The position numbers were made by a program, and so were the translations under genes. From assembly GCA_025786725.1 (NCBI GenBank), contig JAHLTZ010000003.1:558001-622000 (forward strand): a stretch of DNA of 64,000 nucleotides. Direction: 5' to 3'. The stretch comes from Syncephalis fuscata (taxonomy: Eukaryota > Zoopagomycota > Zoopagomycetes > Zoopagales > Piptocephalidaceae). Below the pieces are notes generated by a model that did not search any database, was not told the DNA's origin, and saw nothing but the letters and a program-made list of their open reading frames with translations. How positions within the stretch are numbered: the first letter of the stretch is position 1; each line of letters starts with the position of its first letter. This document shows, one piece after another, positions 40,909-52,663 of the stretch.

Positions 40909-41767
40909 ATGTCTTCGGCTAAACAGACTCTCCCGTCGTATAAGCGTAAGCGACAAGGTAACGATAAACCAAAGACATCACGTCCCAAGTATCTACAAGC
41001 ATTAGTAGAAGAGTATAAAACCACAGATAATCAAGGTAAGTTAATTAATTAAATAGATAATAGATATATATCCATATAGATATATACTTATAATTTTATG
41101 CTATTTAGAAGCAAAACGACAAGTATTGGCCAATCTTGCCAATTTTGCTTATGATCCTTGTAATTATCAATGGCTACGAGAATTAAACGTTATTCAACTA
41201 TTTCTAGGTAAGAGGGTAATTAGTATATTGAATTATCATTCAATTAATTCAATTATAACCATCTACATTTATTTGTTAATAGATGCAATAACCAATGAAG
41301 TAACTACTGGAACGACAGTAATTGATGATTTTAAAACATTTGGTATTGGTGGTTTATGCAATCTAGTATTAGGTAATATTAGTCATATTATTGAAATATT
41401 AACTAAAATAACTATACATTTATTATTAGATCCTGGTTATAGTCATGATTTACTGTTTAGTAAAGATACGTTAACAATAATATGTAATTGTTTAAATAGT
41501 CTTCAACCAGATATAGTTTGTTCAGCCCTTACTACACTTTTACAACTATTATCATTAAATAATATTCCATCTACTGGTAAGTTATTAGCAATGTATACAT
41601 ATACATACATATATATATATTATAACTAATATAATTAATATAATTAATACGGTATAGCTGTAATAATTATAAAAGAAAAAAGTACAACTCATCTCGATCA
41701 ATTAATTCACTCCACCAATCGATGCATATCTAATTTGGCTATTTTATTAAAAGAACACTTGGTATAA
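40909..41767 (+). CDS. ARMC7: armadillo-repeat protein, ARMC7 homologue
   Basis: Five exons, 40909-41035, 41109-41207, 41283-41372, 41430-41576 and 41658-41767, give 190 residues with all phases matching; human ARMC7 is 198. Landmarks: [62 protein letters not shown] and [14 protein letters not shown]. The 57-base intron 41373-41429 is a multiple of three without a stop, so retention would add 19 residues; the homologue's continuity (NLVLD) shows it is removed. The protein is an alpha-solenoid found with spliceosomes in animals; its role in fungi is little known. It is followed by SPT7 on the same strand. Confidence 0.9.
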
Positions 41768-42504
41768 TAGTTTATTAGTATTAATATTAATATTATCTAA
41801 ATAATAAATATGTATATATTTATATCTATATCTATAATTCAACTATTAATTAAATAATTAATTAAATACTATTTATATAAGTGTACAATATTTAATTACT
41901 GTAATAATTACCATAACACTAATGTCAACACCAAAACAATAATAACCATAATAACAACAATTATAATTTACCACACATTCAGATTGTCATCGTAGCTTCT
42001 TTTGTTTGAACGATTCTATTGCCAATACAAGTATATAGCCACACCTACACTCCACCGTTTCTTATTACAAGTACAGAGACGGTCACGTATTGGTTTCTAT
42101 GCTTTATTGATTGCGCATACTCTAGTAGTTGAATCGTGACGAGTGAGTGAATGAGAGAGAGTGAGAGAACAAACGTAAGTATACGTGACAGAACAACTGT
42201 ATTTGCGTGTATTTGTGTGTGTATACATACGTTCTAGTCTTCGTATATACAAACGTGAACGTGTATATCCATTGTCGGTAGAGAACAACGCGTACTGACC
42301 CTTTTATCAATAGCAATACCCAACCATAACAATAACCATAGTAGTAACAGTTTATTTCATCGGCTATTGTGCATCTTTATATATACTAATCAAGCAGCAT
42401 ACACTGGTATTTGCTTTAACGGCTATACATACGTGTATACGCGTATTAAATAATCCACTTCAACAAAGTAAATATAAGAGAAGCGACTGTTACCATATTA
42501 AAGT
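41768..42504. other. gap between ARMC7 and SPT7
   Basis: No gene is supported. Minus-strand open frames at 42097-42316 consist of repetitive GTGT/GAGA-like sequence. The region presumably holds the SPT7 promoter and leader. Confidence 0.45.
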
Positions 42505-45500
42505 ATGCGGATGACAACGCCATTCACCGATCAGCGGTCAGCTATTCATCGTCCAAGTATTCCTACCAATAGATACTGGCTTAATAGTAGATTATACGCT
42601 ACTGCTCAAGAACTGAACAAACACCAGAAATGGCGTCTATATTTATCACCACAAGAACTCTGTATTCTACAGACGGCATTAACTAATCGAGAACATTGGG
42701 ATGCTTTAATGCACTTTACACTATCATCATCTATACTCGAATCATCTATTAAAGCAACACCGGCTATTATTGATAGTACAGTAGAAGCAGTAGAAGCAGT
42801 AGAAGCAGTAGTAATAACAACAGATACTGAACAACATGGTGTGCCAATAACCAATGATGAATTAGCTTCTACGCATGTTGATCAACCTGAATCAACACCG
42901 AATATACAACCAGTGACTTTAGAGAAGAAAGAACAAAAAGATTTGAATATATCGATGATTGCCACTGCTTGTAGAGTTCGACAAGTGTTATTTGATCAAA
43001 TGATATCAGAGATTATGCCATCTTATACATGTTGTGAGCCTATTGTACCACCACCTTTTCATTTATTAGGATCTGAATTAGATGAAAAAGAAGAGGAAGA
43101 GGAAGAAGAGACATCAGAATTACCAGTAGTACCTCCTCAACCTCGATTAAGAATTGCTGATGAAGATTTTGACTTTGATGAAGAGGAAGAAGAAGAAGGA
43201 GGAGGAGGAACAAAAGCAAATGGAGAAGAGAATAAGCCAGAGATAAATAAGCAAAATTCATCTAATCTAGAAACTGAAGCGAAGAAAGAGGATACAAAAG
43301 AGCCATTGGCTAAACAAGATAAAGATTTAGTATTGGATAGTGAACGTCCTTATTATCGTTATTTTTTTACCTTTGAAGAAGATGCTCAAGCATCTAGAAA
43401 AATAGAACAAGAAGAACTGTTATTAGTAAGTCATTAGTATATATATATATATATATAGAACATTGATAGACGTATAACCTATAAACATGTATTATTAGAA
43501 ACAACAACAAAAACAGCAACAGTTATTAGAACGATCACCAAGTTTATTAGATGAATTACCAGATATTGATGTAGATGAATTTCAAGTGATTAGAGCAGAT
43601 TCTGTAGAAGCTATGAATGATGCACACTCAGATACACATCATACGGTAATTGGATTAATTAGATTAATAGCAATATTGATATTCATATTTATAATATGAA
43701 TTAATTAGAGTAAATTAATGGCGATATTTGGCACAGTAGGCATTGCGAATATGACCGTAAGTGTCAATTAATATATCAATATACTAATATATTGATATAA
43801 TAATGCATTAATACGTCATTTAACTATTTAATAGCACTTACTCACCTCTATCGAATCACATCGAGATAATATTCCTTTTACGGATAATGAACTGCGATCT
43901 ATTCTACGTGATGTACGTCCCCGTCGATCTAAATGGGCCAGTGATGACCGTGTCAATCAAGAAGAGTTATATGATGCATTTGAACATGTACTTGATCAAT
44001 TAAAGAATTATCGAGTAAGTTTACAAGTTACAAAGTTGAATGTAGTTATTAATAGTGTTAGTAGCCTCATTCGGTTCCATTTCTTACTAAAGTAAGTCGA
44101 CGAGATGCACCAGATTACTATCAAGGTAAATATAAATATAAATATAAATATTATATGTATATATATGTATATTTAATATGTTATAGTAATTACACATCCT
44201 ATGGATTTGGGAACCATGACCAAAAAGTTAAAAGAAATCAAATATCAAAGTAAACAAGAATTTATGGATGATGTAATGTTGATTTACAAGAATTGTATCG
44301 ATTATAACACGGAACCGGTAAATATATTGTTATGTTATTTATACGTATATCTCTAATGACTCGTATTTATAATGTATATGTATTTATACTATATGTATAT
44401 ATGTATATAGGGAAATGTTTATCGTAAAAGTGCTCAAATGATGCAGAAAAAGACGGACCGACTAGCATTACTTATTCCAGATCTACAAATCAAAGATCGA
44501 GCTCAAGTAGAAGCAGAAGAAGAATTGGAGGAAAACAATGATGTAACAGGTCCTTTAACCAATCATACGAATAATAACGATACTTTAGGTAATATATAAC
44601 ATATAATATAAACATATAACATATAACATATAAATATAACATTAAATTAATTAACATTAAATATAATAATCCTTTTAGTTAATATACCCGATTTAATAGG
44701 CACACCTGCATCACCTACACCACAACCACAATCTACAGCATTAACACGTCCATTAATAGAAGACAATGTAGCAACATTGATATCACCATTAGGTATAGAT
44801 GGAGGACAAGATATTGAAATGGCCCTTACACCCAATGATATATCGACACCTATTAATGTTCCTTATCATTCTGTATCAGTGGGTGGCAAGAGTGGAGGCA
44901 AGACAACAATGGATATGAATGGCATTGTTATAACAAGTGAATCGCCTAAATCAATTGGATTAACCCGACCGGTAGATATGACATTGGATACAGCAACCGA
45001 TACACCCGTGTTACTTCATGATATGGGCACAAAGCGTATGATGGCCATAGAAATGGAATCATTATTGGAAGAACAAGCAGAAATGGAGACAGAAAGACTT
45101 GAAGATAATGAAGATAATGAAGATAATGAGCGTATTGATGAAGAGTTCAAGATAAGAAAATAGGACCTATTGCCGTTATACCATCAGTTGAAGAAGATGT
45201 TATCACAACATCATGGCGGAATAGTACATTAGAGAAACGATCTCAATTTGAAGTAAGATATATTGATAGTAATTATGACTATACTGATCTATATGGATTA
45301 TTAGAGAAATAGACGACAAATAATACGTCGTCCATTTATGGAACAAACTGTATTGACTCGAAGTGCTCAATCTATGGGACAATTTATGAAGTGGATTGAA
45401 CATCATGATCAATCTAGTCATACTCCATTAACATCAACGACGAACGATAATAATAATAACGATACTATTAATAATAATAATACATTAATAATAATGATAC

Positions 45501-47772
45501 GACTATTAATATTATTGATAATAACAATAACAACAACATCAATACTGTCGATACTAATAATAATAATAATAATAATAATAATGATAAACCTTTAATGGAT
45601 ATTACAACAATTCAATGTACTGAAATTGATCCAGATTATCAATTGGATTGTGGGATGCCATTGACTTATCAGCCATATTATAATACGACCGAGTATACTA
45701 CCAAGATAAAGTAAGTTTATATACATAATAGTATAATAATAGTATCGTAATGGTATTAATTAATACTGTATTACTATAGACCTCGATTATCTCAGTATAC
45801 TAGTGCAGTCATGCCTCAAGATGGATTGATCGTACCTATTGATGAAAGTATTCATGAATTAAGACATATCCGTCAATTACATGGTAAAATAGCATCAATT
45901 AGGCAAAGTATTATGGCAAGTATTTACTATAATTATTTAGTAGTAAATAACAATAAATCTACTAGATCAATGATGGTACCGGATTAAGAGAGGCTATGCT
46001 GCCATTTTCTGAAGAAGGAGAAGGTCCAGCCAGTAATATGGGCACTTTAGGAGGAATAGACGACACTATGGATACACGAATGGAATCAACCACTAAACAG
46101 AATGTGTTACAAGATCAAACGCTAAGCAATTCAAGTGTTATGATACAACCGAGGTGCCATTAGATCAAGAAACGGCGTTCTCTTTGTTGGCCCATGTATC
46201 GGCTAAATTGGCAGCACATTCAGGATTTGAAGGTAATTACCATGGATAATATTAAGCTACTGTTTATTGACGAACAATTAGTTATAAGTGAAGAGGCACT
46301 TTGTGTATTGACCGAATCAGCAGCTAATTATTTCTCAAATATTGGTCGATTATTACGTAATTATATGGATATTTATACAAAAGAGATGTCTTCAGAGGTA
46401 GGTAATAGGTGTTATTACAGTATAGATCTAATAGATGACATATTGATAGGATATCTTATTACATACGTTATTTGAGAGTGGTATTGATGGACCCAATACA
46501 CTAGCATTGTATATAAGTGAACAAATACAGAGAAATGCTAGTAAATTGGGAGATATTGGACGTCGTCTTGCTACAACCCATCAAGAATTAGTATCCGTAA
46601 GTTAAATAATAGTAACAATAAAGCATTAACCACATGACTATTAATAAATAGGCGGTTGAAGGATCTGATTCTGTATTAATGGATATTGATGCTGAACAAT
46701 TTACAATGTAAGTAATTAATCATATTATAGGATGACCTATTATTAATATAATGTATAGGGGCGATATCTTTAATGAATTCGAAGATGATTATTTGGGATT
46801 AAGAGAACTTGGATTAGAATCAGAATTACATTTACCAAGTCTAAAGGCAAGTATTCCATCATTAATTAAGTAATAATTGTATAATAATATGGTATAAATA
46901 TAAATAGATTCCTGCTCGTTTATGGCGTGGTAAAGCACATGATGGATTAATGAATGGCGGGTAAGTAATTAAAATAGATGTAATTAATTAAACGCATTAA
47001 TGTAATCGTTAATGTTAATCACAACGTTAATCCTATTAATAGTGGTAGTGGTAAGTGAATATTTATTTATAATACATTTTGTTAATTAATTATTATAAAT
47101 AGATCATGGATCTCATTTGGCATTACCCTTTCCACCCCCACCACTATTTGCACCACTTTCATCAACACAGAATCAGATTGGTATATTACATTCATTTTTG
47201 AATCGTAAATTATCTGAATATCCATCCATTATTATTGAGGTAATACTTTGGTTATAGTTATACACGACTACTTATACCTCTCTATTATAGGATGAATTCA
47301 TGCCCAAGACTAAAAAGAAACCAGCTCGTAAACGAGCAGTGGCACGAATAACCACTGCCACCACACCTATTATGGGCGGTGTTCATATGACAACCAATAC
47401 TGCAACCACCAGTGTTAATACAACAACTGTAGTCTCTGTCATGAATGAAGGATCAATAACCCCACAAAAGAAGAAATCTAAAATGTCCCATGATATGGCA
47501 TCTCCCTTACCATCATCGACTAATACGCCACAACATTTAGGTTTAATATCGCCTACACTAGGATCAATGAATGTAACTGCCGAGGTGACTACACCAATGG
47601 ATACACCCATGAGTGAAGTATTGGCATCTCCTACGCCAGTACCCTCCGATAGAGGTGATGCGGTAAGCTATTGGTTATATATATATATATAAAGTGTTTT
47701 ATACTAATATACTATATATACATACTATAGAATGGAGAAGATGACGAGGACGAAGACGAGGATGAAGAGTAG
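42505..47772 (+). CDS. SPT7: SAGA complex subunit Spt7 (bromodomain plus histone fold), a few frame breaks
   Basis: Twenty exons: 42505-43425, 43499-43645, 43709-43756, 43835-44014, 44065-44125, 44187-44317, 44411-44588, 44679-45252, 45313-45710, 45780-45915, 45966-46232, 46282-46397, 46450-46596, 46652-46707, 46759-46846, 46908-46960, 47043-47050, 47103-47239, 47291-47662 and 47731-47772. The N-terminal part is acidic. The bromodomain reads PFLTKVSRRDAPDYYQV, HPMDLGTM, YKNCIDYNTEPGNVYR. The histone fold reads AKLAAHSGFE, LTESAANYFSNIGR, ILLHTLFESG. A GDIFNEFEDDYLGLRELGL block precedes a basic/acidic tail. Spt7 scaffolds SAGA in the nucleus. Introns 45916-45965 and 46847-46907 begin with GC (gcaagt), and exon 47043-47050 is 8 bases. 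Frames shift by one base near 45157, in the AAT tract (about 45480-45580) and near 46145. Confidence 0.92.
45480..45590 (+). repeat. AAT/Asn-rich repeat tract within SPT7
   Basis: Runs of AAT/AAC, ending in about nine AAT units (45555-45582), encode poly-Asn in one frame. The frame changes once inside the tract, where slippage or repeat-length error is likely. Confidence 0.8.
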
Positions 47773-47965
47773 AAATGCAAAAGTATTATGTATATTATTA
47801 ATTATTGGCTATTTCTTATCATTAAAGATGTTATTACTTTTACTATTATAACAGCAAATATATTTGTCATTTAGGTTATTAGTAGTTTATTAAATGATAA
47901 ATCAGTAAATAACGCGTAAATGATCATGGGATTGGTGATAGTGGTAATAATGGATGTGGTAATAA

Positions 47966-49048
47966 TTAGTTATCGGCAGTTGATCGTCGTTCCAATAGCT
48001 TACTGACAAGTTCTTGTTGGATTTGTGCTTGTTGCCGTGTTGTCTCGAGTGAGTTTAGTGAACGTAGATCGTTCATGACATCTCGAGTCTTGCCAAAGTA
48101 GACTTGTTGCAAAGTATTGCGCATCTTTGCCTCCATATCCTCGACCATAGATCCAATATTGCCGATATGTGCGCTATAGTCATCAAGTCTAGAGTTGAAT
48201 TCAACTTGACGGGTTAGACTGCCCGATACATTCATACTGCCTAGTGCGGCATTCTCTGTCACTGTATACAGATAATGGTAGAGGTTAGCTTGTAGTAGGC
48301 ACTTCGACTACGTTCAACTGCCTCGAATACATGGATTGAGTCCCAAGCTCCCTTCATATTAGAATCCTCATCGTTAACTAGGCAGTTGGAATAAACAAAA
48401 AATAATAGATTAGAATACTAAGTGTAATGGTGTGGTTATTAATGCATTACCTTTTTTAATTAATACAACGCCAGCAAATCCACCTTCTATATCCCAGAAA
48501 TAGACCGAACTGACACCGCCTTCGTAATACCTAATAATAAGTAGTTAGTATATTATATTGATAACAACTAAGTTAATAGTTCAATATGTTTACATTTCAC
48601 GATAAGTATCAAAGGCATCGTTGGCGGCCACTTCTAATTTACGTAGAGAACTTGATGGCAGGTTGCCATCGGCCAGTGGTGGATCGTATTCATTGGTCCA
48701 TGGAGATCTATATAGTTTGCCTATTGTATTAATAAAAATGAAGTAAAGCGTATTATTATTACCGATAAGAGTCACCATCGCGGTTATAGTCACAAATCAA
48801 ATAGTCACGACCGGATTTTGGACAACGCTGTACTCGAAGTGGCTGGTCAACCGTTGAAAGTAATTCTTCGGCAAGGTGCGGTGCCAAATCAACAAGTGAC
48901 GTTAGATTGTTTTCCATATTTTGTGGCGGCAATCGACGCATCAGGTCAAGTGCACAATCTAACTGGTCCGTCTAGATGTAAATAGACCCGTGAAAGAATA
49001 TTAGCGGTGTTAGAATAAGCAAGTGAACACGACAAGTCAACTGACCAT
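47966..49048 (-). CDS. CAP2: F-actin-capping protein subunit beta, one frame break
   Basis: Minus-strand exons: 49046-49048, 48763-48971, 48594-48707, 48451-48530 and 47966-48377, 272 residues, the usual size. Exon 1 contributes only the ATG, which is followed at once by a GTCAGT donor; the next exon begins [16 protein letters not shown], a near-perfect match to family N-termini. Further landmarks: [57 protein letters not shown] and [18 protein letters not shown]. With the alpha subunit it caps actin barbed ends in cortical patches. Near 48275 one T appears missing, since STIYLYTV is expected where the sequence reads STIICIQ-stop. The gene is divergent from the aldehyde dehydrogenase. Confidence 0.92.
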
Positions 49049-49384
49049 CTTAAAGATGGGTATCAATAATAGCCGTGGTTGATGGCGAATAAGTAATAAA
49101 CAGTAGACAAGTTAAATAGACCACTGTAATAACTAGTCGAGTAGTTAGTTGTAGTCAGTTAGTAACTATTGAGAAAGACAGAGTAGCTATGGTTAGAACT
49201 AAAGGGAAACGATGAAATATTGAAACAACGAATAGACACGAATGTTAAGTGTGGTTGTGATGTGTGTATTCACAGATACACTGGAATAGAGCTGACGTAT
49301 ACACATATATATTTTCACTTTCTTTTTCTTTTATTGCTACAACAACTACTACAGCTTGTTACTATTGCTGTTCTTGCTATTACT
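49049..49384. promoter_or_regulatory. divergent promoter CAP2/ALDH
   Basis: A 336-base region. The side next to ALDH is pyrimidine-rich (ttttcactttctttttcttt near 49313), typical of leaders in this window. No TATA box is evident. Confidence 0.45.
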
Positions 49385-51173
49385 ATGGCAGATACTTTTT
49401 CAGTGATCTCTCCGGTTGATTCTCAAACACTAGTCACACGCCCTAATGCGTCGTCAGCCGACATTAATGCGGTATTGAATAAATCGCTCGATGCATTTCG
49501 TAGCTGGCGTCGAGTAGCGTTAGCTGAGCGTATTCGCTTAGTTGAGCGTTTTGTTGATGCTTTTGTTAGTAAGAAGGAAGCCATTGCTAAAGAATTGACT
49601 TTGCAAATGGGACGGTAAGTGATAAAGAAGCCTATGGTTGACCATAGACTTATATACACACACATATATATATATATAACGACAATGTATAGTCCTATTC
49701 GGTATACAGGCGGTGAAGTCGATGGATTTGCGTTTAGAGCTCGTTACATGACATCAATTGCTGCTAGTGCCCTAGCTGATGTAACAATGCCCCATGAAGC
49801 ACATGCCACCGCTAATTCTAAGCGATTTATTCGACGTGAGCCATTAGGACCAGTATTAATTTTGGCCGCATGGAATTATCCATATCTTGTTTCCGTTAAT
49901 GGTGTTATCCCAGCCTTGTTAGCTGGTAAGTCATTAATAACAAATAATACTATAAATAGTGTAAATGGCTAATTATTGTTAAAAGGTAATACGGTGGTGT
50001 TGAAGCAATCACCACAAACACCACTCTGTGCTGAACGCTTTAATGATGCGGCTAAAGAAGCCGGATTTCCTGAAGGCGTGTTTCAAGTAAGTTATTTGAT
50101 TTATTAAATAAATGAATAAATATATTAAGTGTTATTATTACAAACTAGTATTTGCATATGACGCATGAAGCAGTTGGAGTAGCAATTCAACACCCAGCTA
50201 CGGCCTACGTTAACTTTACCGGCTCGGTTGAGGGCGGTCTAGCCGTGCAGCGTGCAGCTTCCGGTCGCTTTATCGGTGTTGGCCTTGAGTTGGGCGGTAA
50301 AGACCCGGCTTATGTAAGAGCTGATGCCAATGTAGCTCATGCTGCGGAACAACTAGTCGATGGCGCGTTCTTTAATAGTGGACAAAGTTGTTGCGGTATT
50401 GAACGTATCTACGTGGCCAGCAAGATCTACGATGCATTTGTAGAAAAGTTTGTAGAAGTTACTAAGGTATTGACTATTGATTTAATGACGTGTATGTAAA
50501 GATTAACGATGGCATAATAGCAATACAAGTTGGGCAATCCACTTGACCCAGAAACTACACTCGGTCCGATGGTGCGTACAAGTAATGCAGAAAATGCACG
50601 AGAGCATATCCAAGATGCATTAAGCCATGGTGCGCGTGCTCTTGTGGATCCAAGTCATTTCCCAAGAAATGAGGTATTTATTTAATATAACATAATGTGT
50701 ATATAGGCATTAATTTGTCGATAATGATAATGTTAGGAAAAAACGCCCTACCTGGCACCTCAAGTCTTGGTGGATATTAATCATACAATGCGTGTTATGC
50801 GTGAAGAGACTTTTGGTCCAGTTGTAGGCATTATGAAGGTAAGCTTTGAAAAATGATTGATACAGTAATTCAATAACACTACAAACACCATCCAGGTTGA
50901 GTCGGACGATGAGGCTATTCGTTTGATGAATGACAGCTCGTACGGATTGACCGCGTCCATTTGGACAAATGACGTGGTGGCAGGCGAGGCATTGGGCGAT
51001 CAACTGGAACGGGCACGGTATTCACCAACCGTTGCGACTATCTCGATCCGGCACTTTCCTGGACAGGTGTAAAGAATTCAGGCCGTGGCTGTACATTGTC
51101 TCGTTTTGGATTTGATGCGCTAACGCGTCCCAAGAGCTACAATGTTAATGCACCACCGGCAGCTACACAATAA
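49385..51173 (+). CDS. NAD(P)-dependent aldehyde dehydrogenase, two frame breaks
   Basis: Seven exons: 49385-49614, 49693-49925, 49985-50086, 50149-50466, 50521-50673, 50737-50838 and 50896-51173, about 470 residues. ALDH landmarks: RREPLGPVLILAAWNYP, NTVVLKQSPQTPL, NFTGSVEGG, the general-base Glu in LELGGKDP, the catalytic Cys in FFNSGQSCCG, EETFGPVVGIM, YGLTASIWT and a C-terminal GVKNSGRG. It oxidises an aldehyde to its acid; the N-terminus lacks a targeting signal, so cytosol is likely. Sequence looks nearest to succinate-semialdehyde-type fungal enzymes, but the substrate is not certain. One extra T near 50038-50041 and one missing A near 51008 shift the frame; both sit in short runs. The ATG was chosen because the N-terminal ALDH sequence follows at once, although the frame is open upstream. 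Confidence 0.9.
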
Positions 51174-51363
51174 GCTTGATCGATTCGTTGATTCATTGAT
51201 TTGTTGTGTGAAAGAAGTGGCAATTAAATAAATTATAATATTGATATTGCCAAACTATTTATCATGCTATTAATGCAACTATAATAATATGAATGATGAT
51301 TGTGAAATGGCTATAAACAAATGTATAATTGTTTATTTCTAGTCTAATGCGCGTGTTTTTAAA
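51174..51363. other. convergent 3' ends of ALDH and pseudokinase
   Basis: Short AT-rich spacer with AATAAATTATAA near 51227. Nothing else seen. Confidence 0.4.
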
Positions 51364-52663
51364 CTATAACTGACGAAATGTTGAAAACCAAAATTTTGAG
51401 ATATAGTCTTGTGGTGATGGTCGAATATCTGTATCGACCGTTAATAGACTTGATGCCATGGGCAAGATATGGTCAAACATATCGTATAGCTGACTACGTA
51501 TAGGAAATCTGTTGGATGTACCTCGGTTTTTATGGTATATACTTTCTATATGTTTCTCGTATTGAGACTGCGTACGACCTTTGCGTTGACCATCTACCAT
51601 CATGTAAAAGCCAATAAATGACGTTTGATAAAAAGTATACGCTGTAACTATAACGCCCCACGCATCACCCTTTCGTAAATCGTATTTCTCGCCTGAGAAG
51701 TATTCTGGTGCATAGAAGCCAAGTGTACCAGTTAATGGTCTTGATTTTAAAATGCTATGATCCACCGCAGGTTGAAGGGGGCTTGAAATGGCAAAGTTGA
51801 CTATTGTAATACGTAGTCCATGAGTTTTATAATTCTCATTGACTAGAACATTGCTCCAATTGATATTGTTATGCGTAATCATGGCTGAATGAATAAACGC
51901 AGTACCTATAATAAGCAAATGAATATAGATATAATTAAAAAAATAGAATTAGACGATGTGTGTGTGTGTGTGTGTGTTTGCGTATATTGACGTACCTAGT
52001 AATAATTGCCTAAGTACATCACTTAAATAATAAAATCTTTCATTAGCTGAAAGTTCAATCGACATGTCGCTTAATGGCTTGAAGCCACTTGTGCCATAAA
52101 TGATGCAATGATAATTGTCGGCTGGAAAAAAGTGTTTGCCACTTGCAACCCATTGTGCACCTTGTTGCCACTGGTTGGTTACATCGTCATGTGCCGCTTT
52201 TAGTGTCTATTAGTGTTATATTATTATTATCATCGATCAGTATTAAAATTATTACACATATATTACTTACATCATAAGCATTTTTTTCAACTTTATACTC
52301 GTTTTCATCGTAGAAACATTTGAGGAAAGCTCGTTTAGTTTTATAAATCACTTCGGCAGTGGCAATGGCGCCGGTTTGTTCGTCCCATTTTTTAATTACA
52401 AGACCATCTTGTCCATAAGGATTGGGGTCGGTTAGATCCGCCTGTCTTAATGGTGTAAATCCTTCTGGTAATACCTCGGTCGATAGTTGTGATCTTGTTG
52501 AGCCTGATGAATCGCTTCGTGCAACAGTGGTGCCACTAATACCACTATTGCTGCTAGATACCGATGGCGATAGTCTTGGTAATGGTGTTAGTGATACTGC
52601 ACTAACACTTATGATTGATAAAAGTAAAACCAATTTAGTTGTTATAAAAGTACGGCAAAACAT
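51364..52663 (-). CDS. secreted protein-kinase-fold protein, predicted pseudokinase
   Basis: Minus-strand exons 52271-52663, 51996-52206 and 51364-51905 give 381 residues with all phases fitting. Residues 1-24 are a signal peptide (FITTKLVLLLSIISVSAV). A Ser/Thr-rich linker follows to about residue 65, then a kinase-like fold. Lys115 in AFLKCFY resembles the beta3 lysine and Glu126 the helix-C glutamate. The catalytic loop reads HNNINWSNVLV where HRD-x-K-x-x-N is expected, and the DFG position reads VNF (Asn238). The structural anchors GTLGFYAPEY and GDAWGVIVTAY are well kept. Loss of both catalytic Asp residues with the scaffold intact suggests a pseudokinase that binds rather than phosphorylates. 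No membrane anchor or ER-retention signal is seen, so export is likely. Its family cannot be named further. Confidence 0.8.
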
